Source: Pithys albifrons albifrons (taxonomy: Eukaryota > Chordata > Aves > Passeriformes > Thamnophilidae). Taken from it: a stretch of 64,000 nucleotides of DNA. Below, piece by piece: positions 21,666 to 33,541 of the stretch (position 1 is its first letter; each line of letters starts with the position of its first letter). The position numbers and the translations under genes were made by a program. The stretch lies in contig NC_092459.1 of the NCBI RefSeq assembly GCF_047495875.1, forward strand, positions 8,870,965 through 8,934,964. Reading direction: 5' to 3'. Under the pieces are notes generated by a model that was not told where the DNA came from, did not search any database, and saw only the letters and a list, made by a program, of their open reading frames with translations.

Positions 21666-24445
21666 GTCTTTATAGTTCATATTCATACTGTGCAGAATAT
21701 ATAATTGTGGAAAGTATGAGCCTCCTCTGAAACTGTTAACCAAAAGTATTTCCACTTAGAATAAATTCACTTCAACATTAGTGCCTGAAAATATACGTAT
21801 AAAATCTAGGGAGTTTTTATAGCCATTTCCTCTACCCAGTGAAATCCCAATGTTTTAATTTTATCTTCATAACACCCTTCTCATATGAAAGAGAACATTT
21901 TTCTCCATCTGTGAATGACTTCTCAACTAACCAGACCTTCGATCAGGTGCTTAACTGGAAAGAAGGTAATATCCATTCCAGACTGCCAGAAACTAATCTG
22001 AGTTTCCACTACCAAGATAACAGAGCAGTAAAATTGATATCTTTAACATTAACCTTAACCAGCAGAAAGGACAGGATTGGCAGTTCCATTCATGTACACA
22101 CTCAGTAGCTATATTGTCTTCCCCAAAAATAATTAAAGTCAATTTTAAGTATACTAATGCTGTTAACTAAATATGAGGAAAAAGTTCAAATACAATTTAT
22201 TTATGCAAATATTTCAACACCAAAAATCCTGTGTGATACAAAACTTTTTGAAAATCTTCAAATAACAAGATTCATCAAGCTGAAGTCTGTCTTTGAGCAT
22301 GGTCTATGGTACTTAAGAAGTCACATGGAAAAACAGAGCAATCAGATGGCAAAACTTCACCAATGTGCCTCCCACCTTCCAGCAAGATTGGGCTCAGTGA
22401 TTTCATCAGTGAGAGGCAGTAACCTCACCATTAAATGGACATTAAAATTGACATTACTATGTCTAGTCATGACATAGAAGATTCACTGAAGTTGTTCCAC
22501 ACAGAATTCCTCTAGAGTACTTGCTTTGATAGTTTACATAATATGTAAGTTGCAGTATATGAGAGAGAGTTTGATAGCAAAAACTCTGCCTGGGGTAAAG
22601 CATGCAAGAGTAGAACTTGACTTCAGGGAACATTTTCTGATTTATGGCATGTAAAACCTTGCCCTGGGAGAACATCCATTCCTGTAAATTCACATAAAAC
22701 TTATTGAGGCTGTCCTAAGCTATAATATAGAGTAATAATATACCTTTCAACTTCCTCAGGCACCAGAAGGTTTGTACAAACAAGGGTTCTGATCTTTGGG
22801 CTATTGGGAAAAAGAAAGAAAATACTTATTTAGATTTTTGAGATGAGAAGAGGTGAAGGGGTACATTTTAGTAGCCAAGCAATACCTAAAACTAAGATTA
22901 AATCTTAGAAAAGAGCAAGAAATCTGTCGGTCCATTTTCCGTTTTTAATGTGTTGTGGTTTTGGTTTCAGCAGTCAAGAACAGCTTTTTGCAGCAGCTAA
23001 GACAAAGCTTTGCAGCGTTTTTGTGGTTAGATTGCAGGTTCAAATTCTTGCTTTCATACTGACATGCAAAGTCTTGGTTAAACATCTGAACCTATTGTAC
23101 TCAAATTTATAAATACTTACATCAAGGCCTTTCCTGTGTCAAGGATGTCACAAAACTCTCTGCTGTTGAGACACAGGTTGTGTTTCAAGGCTACTGTAAA
23201 CAACAACAGTCTTTCAATTTAACAGTTTTCTGTCTATTCTACGCTATGTAACAATTGTTCTCTTACCTTGAGGATGGTTCTTCCTTTGAAAACAAAGCAG
23301 ATGCACAAGGTAACACATCTCCATTTTCTAAAATAGTCATTAATCACAGCCTATTTCTGCTGTGAATGGTAGATGACTTGCCCCTACTATGGAAGTATAT
23401 GTGCCTATGAAGATCTCTAGCAAAAATTGAAGAGAGGTAGCAGGACAAAGTCCAAAATAGAGTCATTGCCTTTCACTTGATTGTTGCTCCTTTTTTCAAG
23501 TCCTTCCTGAAAGCTCTTTTCTTATCATCAAGCCCATAAAAAGTGTGTTGTGACCACTGCTTCTCATGCACTACACGATGTTCTTGCTGGGTTTCTTTTG
23601 TCTTAGTACTGGTTTCCTACACCTCTGAACTCTCAGACTGCCGACACTGAGATGAGGACAGTCCTTTTGTAATCAGCTTAACCAGGACCAGCATAGCAAG
23701 GTCCTGATTACCGTTCTGGCTCTACAAGGTTACTGACACAATGCTAAAACTTTCCATGTTGGTCCAGCTGTAGCTGGAAGGAAAAGCTCAGCTGCAGAGC
23801 AAACCTGGTCACACAAAGCAAATAACCTAGAGCTGTATTTTCAGCCCTCACTTCTCTCACATGCATGTCAGCTGCAGATTCAAATCTTGGGGCAAGGTCT
23901 CCCTAAGCCAATAAGGTGCCTCACTCCTTCTTCTGTGAAGAACTGAGCAGCAAATACTGAGAAATATTCAACTCTTTCTTTTGCACATCTACCTGGTATA
24001 TTGTCAGAGTTAACGCAGAAGGAATTTATATTACATAATTTTTTATGGCAGTGCTCACTGCTTCAAACTTTGTTTACATGCGCAAAAAGACCTATGCCTT
24101 CAATTCAGGTGTGAGGCTTTTCTAATTATGTTTCATTTGTAAAGGTATAAATGAAAATGCAACAAGCAGGAAATAAGTTGCTTTGAAGGTGCAGAGCAAA
24201 AGAAGGCTTACTGGAAAATCAGCATCACTGCCTTTCACTGACTATGTTAATATATATAATAAATGTATATTTATTTCTGTTTTTAACATATTTTCACACT
24301 GTTCAGTGTAGCAGAATTCTTGAGTAGATTTATCCAACAGTGATGATAATACTGACTCTCATTTCACTCCAGGTCAGCTTTAAATGGTGAATGGTTATCC
24401 TTCAAAAACAAAAAACAACTAAATAAAAAATAAATAATACAACAC
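21666..24445. other. Unannotated sequence
   Basis: No gene or recognised repeat over 2.8 kb. Open frames of up to 106 codons (for example 22157-22477) show no motif. Confidence 0.45.
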
Positions 24446-24500
24446 CACACACACACACACACACACACAAAAAAAAAAAAAAAAGAAGAAAAAAAGAGAG
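24446..24500. repeat. (CA)n microsatellite followed by poly-A/purine tract
   Basis: About twelve CA units (24446-24469) run directly into a ~15-nt A run and a GAAGAAAAAAAGAGAG purine tract. Likely polymorphic. Confidence 0.9.
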
Positions 24501-24584
24501 CAGTAGTCTGGAGGAAAAGACGCTTTTGTGATAATAATTATATATGTCTTTCTATTTACACAATGTTTTGTAACTGTACAATAC

Positions 24585-24589
24585 TTAGC
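24585..24589. repeat. Target-site duplication TTAGC, left copy
   Basis: TTAGC immediately before the LTR; an identical copy follows it at 25218-25222. Confidence 0.8.
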
Positions 24590-25217
24590 TGTGCTGGTTT
24601 AAAGGTGAACCAGCAGGGGAAATGAACTCACCACAAGAGAGATTATAAGTCAGAGCTAAAATTTAATAATAATATTACAATAACAACACTGACACACAAG
24701 GGAAATTGCTTTCAACTCACAAAACCCCCAGCAGTATAACCCAGTGTCCTGGGGCACAAACCCAAGGGGGTTTGTTTGCCCTTGTGCTGAGACCCCTGTG
24801 GTTCCCCCAAGTCCAGAGCAAAAGGAAAAGAAAAACCTGTTGGTGCAGGCGAGGGCTGTGGTCTGGGTGAGAGCGGTGATCTCCTCCTGTCAAGGTCCTG
24901 CTGCTGCTCTGGATCCGACGAGAGGTTCCCGAGGTCTTCTTACCCACCCCTTATGTACCCTCAGGGAGCTCTCAGTCCCTCCCCCTGGGCGGGGACTCAC
25001 ACAATGGGTGATTAACTCTGGGAGCCAGGGGTTGTTGAGCTGTTGATGGCCCATTGGCAGCTCCGCCCCCCTCAGGCTGGGTGTGAAGTGATAATGGCTC
25101 CCTGGGCAGCTGCTGCTAATGGCCCATTGACCTTGGGGAATGAATAGAGGGGGTAGAATACACAGCTTTGATCACCCCCACACAGGGTTAGCTGGTCCCT
25201 CCTGCTGAACTAGGACA
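24590..25217 (-). mobile_element. Solo LTR of an endogenous retrovirus (ERVL-like)
   Basis: A complete 628-bp LTR. On the minus strand it begins TGTCCTAGTTCAGCAGGAGG and ends AAACCAGCACA, giving the TG...CA termini. It is flanked by perfect 5-bp duplications TTAGC (24585-24589 and 25218-25222); a 5-bp duplication is usual for ERVL-type integrases. Minus-strand regulatory remnants are a TATA-like TACATAAGG at about 24949-24957 and an ATTAAA polyadenylation-like signal at about 24662-24667. There is no internal gag/pol/env sequence, so the provirus was lost by LTR-LTR recombination. The exact family name is uncertain. Confidence 0.9.
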
Positions 25218-25222
25218 TTAGC
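25218..25222. repeat. Target-site duplication TTAGC, right copy
   Basis: Partner of 24585-24589. Confidence 0.8.
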
Positions 25223-28200
25223 ACATTAAGAAAACATGCATGAAATAATAAAATACAAGAGCTGGAAATATCAGTGTGAACTAAAGCTAATGCAAACATA
25301 TAAACTTTCATTAAAAATCTGAAAAAGTACCTAGAGATGGGATCAAAGCTGAAGAAGAAACCACTTCAATTACATTTCAAATAGACTTGCTAATGAAGTG
25401 CACATACTTCAAATGATTACTACATGTTGTGCAAGTTACTGTAAAAATCACTTAGTACAAACATTTGTGTTTAATACTTGCATCATATTTTCATAGAATA
25501 ATCTTCTGGCTTTATGGCTTATCACATATTTATGTCTTTCTGTCACTGAGACTTGGCTAGACTAGAATAAATATTGTTCAGATAGAATTTCTTATTTCCA
25601 AATGTACAAATCAGTATTTGTGAGTTGTAAGAAGATAAAAAATATGCATTTTTCAAATTAGTTATGAATAATAGAGTAGAAGATCTGGAACTCTGTGTTA
25701 CTTTTGTATTCCTTCATTTGATGTCATTAATAATTGTAGTACTTTTAATGAGCATTATAGTCTTTTGTCCTAAGAGCCATCTTTTCTGTTCTCATACCTT
25801 TGCTTTTCTCCATCAAAAAATTATATTTTTTTCCTTTTTCTTTTCATTTTTTTGTGGCTTACTGTACTGATCATACCAGCCTTGTCTTCTTTCTAGACCT
25901 TTTATTCTTCATTTAAAATTCTGGTATTTTGTATTTAAACTGAAAGCAGTACAGCTGTTTATTTTTCTGAACTTCCCTCCTCAGGGTACATATCCAGTCC
26001 TCGTTATCAAAAACCAATATCCGCTGAAGTCAATGAAGTCTGAAGATTTCCAAGAGCTTTTTTACCTTACAGAGAAAAGTACATTATTGACGTTGAACAA
26101 CAAATGATAGTCACAGAGTGTGCTCTTAGTTGTGTGGGAATCGATGGCAACTATCAGTAACCTTCAGTTTATTTAGGATTTCAGAAATAGTATTTGTCTC
26201 TCTTTGTCTAATATAGTTGCTGCATTTCAAACACTCAAGGAGATTGGAAGGTATGTTTCCCAACTCATTATATAGACAAAACATCTGGGTTTGCTCAAAG
26301 GCAGATCAGAGTTGTATTGGCAAAACTACTTGACTGAAGATAGTCTGTAGGTTTGCTGCACAATAAGTTATAGGGATTTCTGGATGGAAAGAGGAGATAT
26401 CCTCATAGTTCTCCAGGCAATATGGTTTGTAAGCAGAGGTAACAGCAATGGCAAGGAGCAAGAGGATTGGAGATAGTTATTAGCAGTTAGTCACTATCTA
26501 ATTATCACTTTAAGACCCATTTTTTACCTTTGCCAAAGCAGACCAAACTACTTCAGATGTAGCTCTGTTCAGTGAGATATAATATGATATTTACTAACTG
26601 AGAATATCATACTTCTTTCAGAAAAGAGAATATATATATGTATATATATGACTATGTTTAATCTGTAATTGTAAAATATCCCTGTCTTGAGCTCAGGCTG
26701 GGGTTGCTGCTCTGCAGCAGAGATATCCCACTCTAATCATGATCACTGTGCCACTGGCAGCAGATGAATGCAGAACTACAAGCTTCACTTCCTTGTTGAT
26801 TACCAGACTTTCAGTTTGTTGCTTCCTCTTCTAGAAAACACTAAGATGAACAACCAGAATATTATTATTCTGCAGTGAATAGGCATATTTATTATGCAGA
26901 GTGTGAATGTACTTTAGAATTTTGCTACTGCTCAGCAAACATCTTGTAGAACTATACAACTGGATATTAGGCAAAATGTAAAGTCAGCTCTTAGGAAACA
27001 GGCTAGGGAGTACTTGCAGACTTACAGAATTAAGGTTAGTAAGTATTTTGCAGCTGTTAATAACAAATATGTTATGATGACCATTCAAAGATTGCCAGAT
27101 TGATTAGAGTAGTACCTTTGCTGTACTCTTATCCCATGTTTAAACATAACATCTTAGGCAACTTATCTTCCCCTATATACCCAGAAACATTAACCTTTGA
27201 GAGAAATACCCATGCCTTAGATAACTTTATCTGCAGAAGATCATGGTTACTGTAGTAGATATACCCTAAACCAGATTAAGAGAGAATAACAAAACAGTGT
27301 GTCACAGGGGATCCTGAGTATCAGCTCAGGCTTCTAAGCTATTTAAAACTCATATAGTTTTTGTTGCAATTACTACCAGTACTCAGCAGAATAAAACTGG
27401 TTCAGCTCTGACTATACTAGGTGCATCCTAAGTGCTGGCTGCAGTACAGACTTATCCTCAGCACTATATTATAACATCTACCTGTACAGCTTTGTACCTG
27501 ACATGACAGCTAGTTCTGCTCATTGCAGTGGGGAATGGCTCTGGACTGCAATGTCGTTATAGCACCTGCAAGCATTCTATTTAATCACACGGGAAGGGTA
27601 AATAGGAAACCTTGCTGATGCCAAGATAACTGTTTATTTTTCTAGTAAATAAGAAACATCCACAGTCTGTTCATCCTTATATTCTAGACATACTGTTAAA
27701 TAATTATATGATCCTATGCAACAAGATGGATCAGTCTGGAAGGGGAAATGCAGCTGATTAATTAAAAATCAGCTCACAGCTCAAATGTAATCTTTGTTGA
27801 AATTATATGTCTCTCAAAAAGCTGTTGTCACAACAAAGACTATTGTTTGATGTGAGTGAATCAAGTGTATGGTCCAGGAGTAAATTCAGATTGTGCAGAA
27901 TTTATTTAATTTTCTCCCTTCTCTATGCCCAAGAAGTATGTTTATTAGACCTGCCTTTAATTACTTTTAGTACAGCTTACTGTCAATCACTACAGAGTCT
28001 GAAGTCCTTTTGGGATGTTCTTAAATGTTCTATATGATGCTGCATTTTGCATGCCATTCAAATTTAGTCAGTTATGTACATTAGGAGGGGTCTTTGTCTT
28101 TCTGGTCTTTAAAATTCCAAGAATCTTGACAAAACAAGATGCTTTGAATCTTTGCAATATAGCTTTCCTAAGTTGACTGCATTTGAAAAATGTGTATAAG

Positions 28201-29700
28201 ATTAATGTTGGTGTTTTCTCCTGAGTCTGATCCAGCCATAGTCATGAGGATGCTCTAATGTCAGTCATCTTCTGCTTCCCTTGACCTTTAGGACCAGCTT
28301 CCATGTGAGCTGGGAGTTCTCTGTCTTAGTGGGGCTGCCTAGCAGCAAATATGCTTACCCACAGCTGTATTGCCAATGCACAGGGATGAACCATGATAAT
28401 TCCCCTGCCCCTCTGCTGGCATTCTCTCTTGCAGGTAAGAAATAAACCAGAAACTATAAATTGCTTGTTAAATTAGAAAAAAAAAAAAAGGTCATTAAAT
28501 GCATAAAAGCACATGCAGTTAAATAAATTATATCTTGTAATCAATTTGTCTGAGAGCAAAATGGCAAATTAGGGATTGCAGATTATTTTGAACCACTCAC
28601 AGGACAATTACTGTGCACTAGTACCACTGAACAAAGGAAATTATTGAGATATTTCCTGTAAGAATTCTCAGCCACTGCATTGCAGGAACAAATTTGAGTA
28701 TCACTAACACATAACAGCCCCTAATGCTTCCACAAATGAAATCCTGTAAAAGGCTACTATCATTAATCATTAGTTGTAAAGTGCTATCAAGCAATTTAAC
28801 CTACAGAAGCAGCCCACTGTAGCAACCACAGTATAGTTCAATCTCTGTAATAATACATATTCAATTATCTGGCTCATCTTCCTCTGTCTTTATTATAATT
28901 GATAGTCACAAACTGCTTAACTGAAGCTCTCCATAAAAAAAAAAAAAAAAGAGGAAAATGAAAAGTTTGGCATGCGATCATTCCTACCCACAGGGTATAT
29001 GAAAAGGTCAATGTGTAATCTGTATTTTTCAAGCACTCATTTTGAAACTGTTCTTAACGCACTGCCTTAGAACACATCTATATACTTCAATCCCTACCAA
29101 ATATGGCAGATGTCTACAAACATGTCTGTCATATTACACTAACCAGTAACAGAGTGTGGGTGCAGCCACTGGAGCTGGCTGACACCACCACCACATTTTT
29201 GGACTCATCTCAGTGTCCTTCTGCTCAGGATCGCCTGTTTTCCCCCAAGCAATGCTTGGGAGCAGATCAGGTTTAACATACATCAGGAGCAGCTTCCATA
29301 GACAGTTACATTCAACAATCCTGTTCTCTAGCCAATGATACAAAGTTATCCCTGGCATTATTTGGTGTACTGGCCCATATAGACGTAACTACGCTGCATC
29401 CACACCTAGCTCATGCTTTCAGGAGCAAGGTCAGTACTTCAAAAAGTACTTTAAAAACCTTAGGAACTTGAAGATATATATTACCATGGGGCTTCTTCAA
29501 ATTATTCAGATTTTATAGCCTATCTGAAGGTTTGAGACTTCCACTTCTGAACAATAGTACTAGATAACTTCTTGAAATACCAACTCATGACTAATGTACA
29601 TGAATTTGACTAGCATGGTTTCATGGATCTCTCCTTCTAAATTTCCAATAGAACGAAAGAATCTTATCTGAACACAGGAATATAACAATATAAAACAGAG
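25223..29700. other. Unannotated AT-rich sequence
   Basis: 4.5 kb with no recognisable gene or dispersed repeat. Simple tracts include (TA)n at about 26627-26649 and A runs at 28476-28489 and 28936-28951. A T-rich stretch lies at 25815-25855. Confidence 0.5.
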
Positions 29701-30458
29701 ATTCATAGAATCAATAAGTCTGAAAAAGACCTCCAAGAACACCAAGTCCAACCTTGACTGAGCACTACCATGTCAACTAAACCACAGAGCTAAGTGCCAC
29801 GTCCAGTTGTTTCTTGAACACTTCCAGGGATGGTGACTTGATCACCTCCCTGGGCAGCTCATTCTCATTCTTAACCAACTTTTCAGTGAAAAAATTATTC
29901 CTGATGTCTGACCTGAACTTCTTCCGGTACAGCTTGAGGTTATTTCCTCTCATCCACTCACTACTTGCCTGGGAGGAGAGGCCAACTCCCATCTGGCTAC
30001 AACCTCCTTTCAGGGAACTGCAGAGAGTGATAAGGTTTCCCATGAATGTTCTCTTCTCCAGGCTGAATGCTCCCATCTCCCTCAGTTGCTCCTCATAGGC
30101 CTTACTCTCTAGACCCTTCATCAGCTCTGTTGCCCTTGTCTGGATGTGCTCCAGCACCTCAATGCCCTTCCTGAACTGAGAGGACCAAAACTGAACACAG
30201 CACTCAATGTGTGGCCTCACCAGTCTCAAGTACATTGGGGCAATCACTTTCCTAGTCCTGCTGGTCACACTTTTACTGATACAGACCAGGATACCATTGG
30301 CCTTCTTGGCCACCTCAGCACACGGCTGGTTAATGTTCAGCCACTGCTGACCAGCACCCCCAGGTCCTTTTCCACCAGGCAGTTTCCCAGTCACTCTTCC
30401 CCAAGCCTGTAGTTCTTGTGACCTAAGTGCAGGAGTCAGCATTTCATCTTGCTAAATC
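29701..30458 (-). mobile_element. CR1 LINE fragment (~760 bp)
   Basis: The left edge ATTCATAGAATCAATAAG is the complement of the CR1 3' tail, followed by 'GAAAAAGACCTCCAAGAACA'. The right edge fades at about 30458 in the 'CTAAGTGCAGGAGTCAGCAT' block. The copy is 5'-truncated inside the RT region. Unusually for such a relic, the end of ORF2 remains open over a long stretch (see the pseudogene entry). Confidence 0.93.
29777..30442 (-). pseudogene. CR1 ORF2 C-terminal remnant (221 codons open)
   Basis: An uninterrupted minus-strand frame in the CR1 copy. From about residue 42 it follows the CR1 ORF2 C-terminus: [11 protein letters not shown], then VRPHIECCVQFW, then FSLEKRTFMGNLI, a WMRGNNLKLYRKKFR segment, and the terminal VFKKQLDVAL. 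The first ~40 residues (GGKGPGGAG...) are off-frame CR1 translated in the wrong frame, so an indel lies near residue 40 and the methionine is not a real start. No catalytic RT residues remain. Confidence 0.85.
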
Positions 30459-32516
30459 AAATAATAGAGGGCATCACTGAAGATGCATCCAACTGAGAGT
30501 CCATGAACAACTTAGGGATGCTCAGAGAGAGAATATAGAATAAGAGCATAGAGTATTTTCTTCCCCTTGATATTTGCTTTTCATCTTCTAGCAAACAAGC
30601 ATTTAGGGTTTTCCTGAGCTGAAAGTGACACTCAAGAATTTTTTTCTGAATTTCTGCTCTATGAGTTTGTTCAGTGTCTTTCTACAATTCATTATATTTT
30701 CAGTTTCCAAAAAATCCCATGGCAATCCCATACAATTCAATCCTGCATTGTGTGAAAAGTGTGCAAGGGATGAATGACTAGCTTACACATAAGGATCATG
30801 AAATAAATAATGCCTTCAATTTCAGTATTTCAGGAACATTTTTTCAGTGCTGTGGCATTTTAAAAAGTAAGTGGATGAACAGAACTTTTGAACCCTATAC
30901 CTTGATTGTTAGAGCATTTAGACCACTTTGTGCTCTCAATACTAAGTATTTGAGTATTTAGCTCTCAAATACTTAGGCTAAGGACATAACACTGTCTTTT
31001 TTTTTCTCACCTTTACTATAAACCTATAGAAACTTAAGCATTTTCAGCATTTCAGAAAAATATTCTATCTATACTGACAATGTTAATGTCATCATGTTGT
31101 TCCACCTGTTGATGCAAACTTTTGATGATTACATGAAAAATTTCCCTTTGGGAAATGTGTTGTATGTATTTGATTTGTTTTTTATGTTTTCCAACATTGA
31201 AAGACGTGATTTCTTTTTTACAATCTAGTAAAAAACCAGAACAAGAATGTATTCATGGCATGTTTGTTAGTCAATTACATAAAGAGAGAATTTTTATTTT
31301 GGATAATTTTTATGATTTGTGATTTTTTTTTCCTTCTCCATACTGTTGTTGTATTGGCATTTTGTAGAAAGAAATAGACTGTAAAAGAAATACAAAGTAG
31401 TTGAAATAGATAGTAGCATCATTTTTCTGTTGATCTACTGCAATTAAAAAGGTTTAATTGGGAAAATCAACTCTCAGAGCAGTCTGTAGATCTCAAGAAT
31501 GTCCCTGGACATAGATGTATCAAGTTGTGCTTTCTGAAGTGTTGAAAGGAAATTTGCAGGGTTTGAGCTGGTGAATTTTCCTCTGGGTTAGATAGAGCTT
31601 AACAGAAACCTCTCCGGGAAAAAAAAACCATTCTTGTTCTTTTCTTGGTTGTACATCTAATTCCAGTAAATAATATTTTCTGAACAAATCTATTATCCTG
31701 AAATTTCTGAGCTTCTCTAGTAAAAGGAGTAATTTCCCTATTCCTTGGTATTGTGACCATTTTCCTGACAAATGGGGAAGCAATGACTCAGGCTGCTAAG
31801 GTATAACTGGCAAATGATATCTTATTAATTAAAAAGTCTGTAATCATTGATGTACTCCTGAGAGTTCAAATTGCTATTGCAGTGCTAATATTGCAGTGTC
31901 ACAACTTGTACTATATCATGTTGTATAACTAGGTCTGGCAGTTTGCTGTCTAAAGAGCAGATGAGAAAAAATCATGCAAGTATCACACATCCAATTTTTT
32001 GAGTCTCAGTGTACAGACCTCGTCTGTCTTGATCCCATCCAAGACAGCTTAAAGATCACAGTTTAATCAAATCTCATGGCAGGGGCTATTGTTTTTACAA
32101 TTGTAGTAGACCCACAGATAGAGCTTATGACTTACAATTTGGTAGGAAGTGCAGTTCAATAAACATGCATTGTCCTCTACAGAAGCTGGGTATGATAAAA
32201 AGTCATGGTTCTGCTCAAGTTAAAATCATTTTCCTCCTGAAGGGGATTACAAGTGTAATTTCAATACATGTGGCTGTACTTTGATAGCAGCACAACCACA
32301 GCAGATTCCCAGGTCTTCACATGGGGCTTTGCAGCACATGAAAGCTGTGGTTTTTCACACCTGAGCTAAGTAATGAGGGCTGCATAGATGAACACAGCCA
32401 CGCAGCTGACACCACTCTAGAAAACCCTGTTATTTTGGGTAATACAATGATGTCACTTAGAATAAAGCTCTGCAGTACAACAAACAATGCAACATTGATA
32501 TGTATAGTGTTTATTT
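30459..32516. other. Unannotated sequence containing a 13-bp hairpin
   Basis: No gene or dispersed repeat recognised apart from the inverted repeat at 30942-30976 listed separately. T-rich runs lie at about 30996-31010 and 31322-31333. Confidence 0.45.
30942..30976. repeat. Perfect 13-bp inverted repeat (hairpin)
   Basis: CTAAGTATTTGAG (30942-30954) and CTCAAATACTTAG (30964-30976) are perfect reverse complements with a 9-nt loop. It is AT-rich; no function can be inferred. Confidence 0.8.
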
Positions 32517-32530
32517 AAGACTGATATAAG
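32517..32530. repeat. Target-site duplication, left copy (5S SINE)
   Basis: AAGACTGATATAAG, identical to 32837-32850 on the other side of the SINE. The first two A could be shared with the tail, giving at least 12 bp. Confidence 0.9.
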
Positions 32531-32646
32531 GCAGTTAAATGCCTCCCTGATATCCAATCCCGTCAGATCTCGGAAGCTCAGCAGGGTCAGCCCCAGATTA
32601 GTACTTGGATGGGAGACCTCCTGGGAAATGCCGGGTGCTGTAGGTT
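32531..32646 (+). promoter_or_regulatory. 5S rRNA-derived head with internal Pol III promoter
   Basis: Within the SINE, 116 nt align to 5S rRNA (about 120 nt). The A-box-like AAGCTCAGCAGGGTC lies at 32574-32588 and an intermediate element plus C-box region GGATGGGAGACCTCCTGGG at 32607-32625. The 3' 'CCGGGTGCTGTAGG' lies at 32631-32644. The 5' ~35 nt are much more diverged than the internal control region. It is part of a SINE, not a ribosomal gene. Confidence 0.85.
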
Positions 32647-32836
32647 CTAGTCCTGAGGACTTCACTGGCACTGTCCAAGCTCGCTCGGCCATGGCAGATG
32701 AACCTCAGGACTTAAACGGTGGGGCCAGTTCTGCGCACACTGAGCCTCACCTAAAATCCACTGCGCAGGTTGGAAGGGCACACCCACGTGGGGACAGCCC
32801 TGCCCAAAACTTCGTTCACAAAGCTGAGCCACACAC
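32531..32836 (+). mobile_element. 5S rRNA-headed SINE with RTE-like 3' tail, full length
   Basis: A 306-bp element bounded by a perfect 14-bp target-site duplication. It has three parts. (1) A head at 32531-32646 that resembles vertebrate 5S rRNA over nearly its whole length. (2) A body from 32647 to about 32784 with no recognised origin, containing the blocks 'CTAGTCCTGAGGAC' and 'CAGATGAACCTCAGGACTTA'. (3) A ~50-nt 3' segment (32785-32830) resembling the 3' end of the RTE LINE at 4619-4666, then a short (CA)n tail. A Pol III transcript primed by an RTE reverse transcriptase is the expected life cycle. It differs from the tRNA/CR1 SINEs in the window. I cannot name the family with certainty; amniote AmnSINE1 also has a 5S head but adds a tRNA part and is far older. 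Confidence 0.88.
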
Positions 32837-32850
32837 AAGACTGATATAAG
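32837..32850. repeat. Target-site duplication, right copy (5S SINE)
   Basis: AAGACTGATATAAG, partner of 32517-32530. Confidence 0.9.
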
Positions 32851-33147
32851 TACAGGAAGGCATGAGGGGAAAGGCAGGTGCTAAGGCAGAGTTTGAGAGG
32901 GGTATGGGATTTGTTCAGAGAAAAACAGTAAAGTGTAAAGATCATAGGCTATCTTGTTCATTTGAATTTTTAAAATACTGCTTTCCTAGATACGCACTGC
33001 AATTTTTTATCTACTGGCTACTGCTATAGATAATGTGAAAATTTTACGGTAGTATGAGCCTGAATAAGTTTGGCTCCTAAATCATTCACAAAGTCTGGGA
33101 ATATTTAATATTTTATCAAACCTTTGTTGAAATACATAGAGCCACCA

Positions 33148-33541
33148 AGGCGGTTAGCTTAAGAGGGGAGGCTGAGGGAACTGAGTATGCTTAGTCTGGA
33201 GAAGAGATGGCTTTGGGAGAGACCAGCAGATTAACAATAACTTTGAGGTAGTTATGGAGCCATACTGTTCACAGTGGTGTATGGCAAGAGACCAGGAGAC
33301 AACGTCTTAAGAGTTGAACCAGGAGAGGTTCAGATTGAATGTAAGGGAGGGGAAAAAAACCAAACAACAAGAATTGTCAAGCACTGGTAGTAATGAGGCT
33401 GTGCATCTTAGGAGGTTTCCAAGACCAAACTGGATATCTAGCTGAAGAACCTAGTCTGATCTCATAGCTGATCATGCTTGCAGCAGAAGATTGGACTAAA
33501 GACCTCTCAACCTGAATTATTCAATGCTGCTATGATCTTGA
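33148..33541 (+). mobile_element. CR1 LINE fragment
   Basis: Plus-strand CR1: 'GAGGGAACTGAGTATGCTTA' then 'GTCTGGAGAAGAGATGGCTT' at about 33195. A region with 'AGGAGAGGTTCAGATTGAAT' follows at about 33321, and the 3' end 'GGACTAAAGACCTCTCAACC' at about 33492 runs into a degenerate TATTCAATGCTGCTATGATC octamer tail. Diverged, with no coding capacity. Confidence 0.85.

Noticed and set aside
24446..24500. CRISPR-like or other functional array
   Set aside because: Simple CA dinucleotide and A-run sequence only; no spacers.
32531..32646. 5S ribosomal RNA gene
   Set aside because: The resemblance is clear, but the 5' third is diverged, there is no T-run terminator after the 5S part, and the sequence continues into a SINE bounded by a target-site duplication.
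32531..32836. Copy of AmnSINE1 (5S-headed amniote SINE)
   Set aside because: It lacks the tRNA-related middle part as I know it, and has a perfect target-site duplication and an RTE-like tail, implying a much younger and different family.
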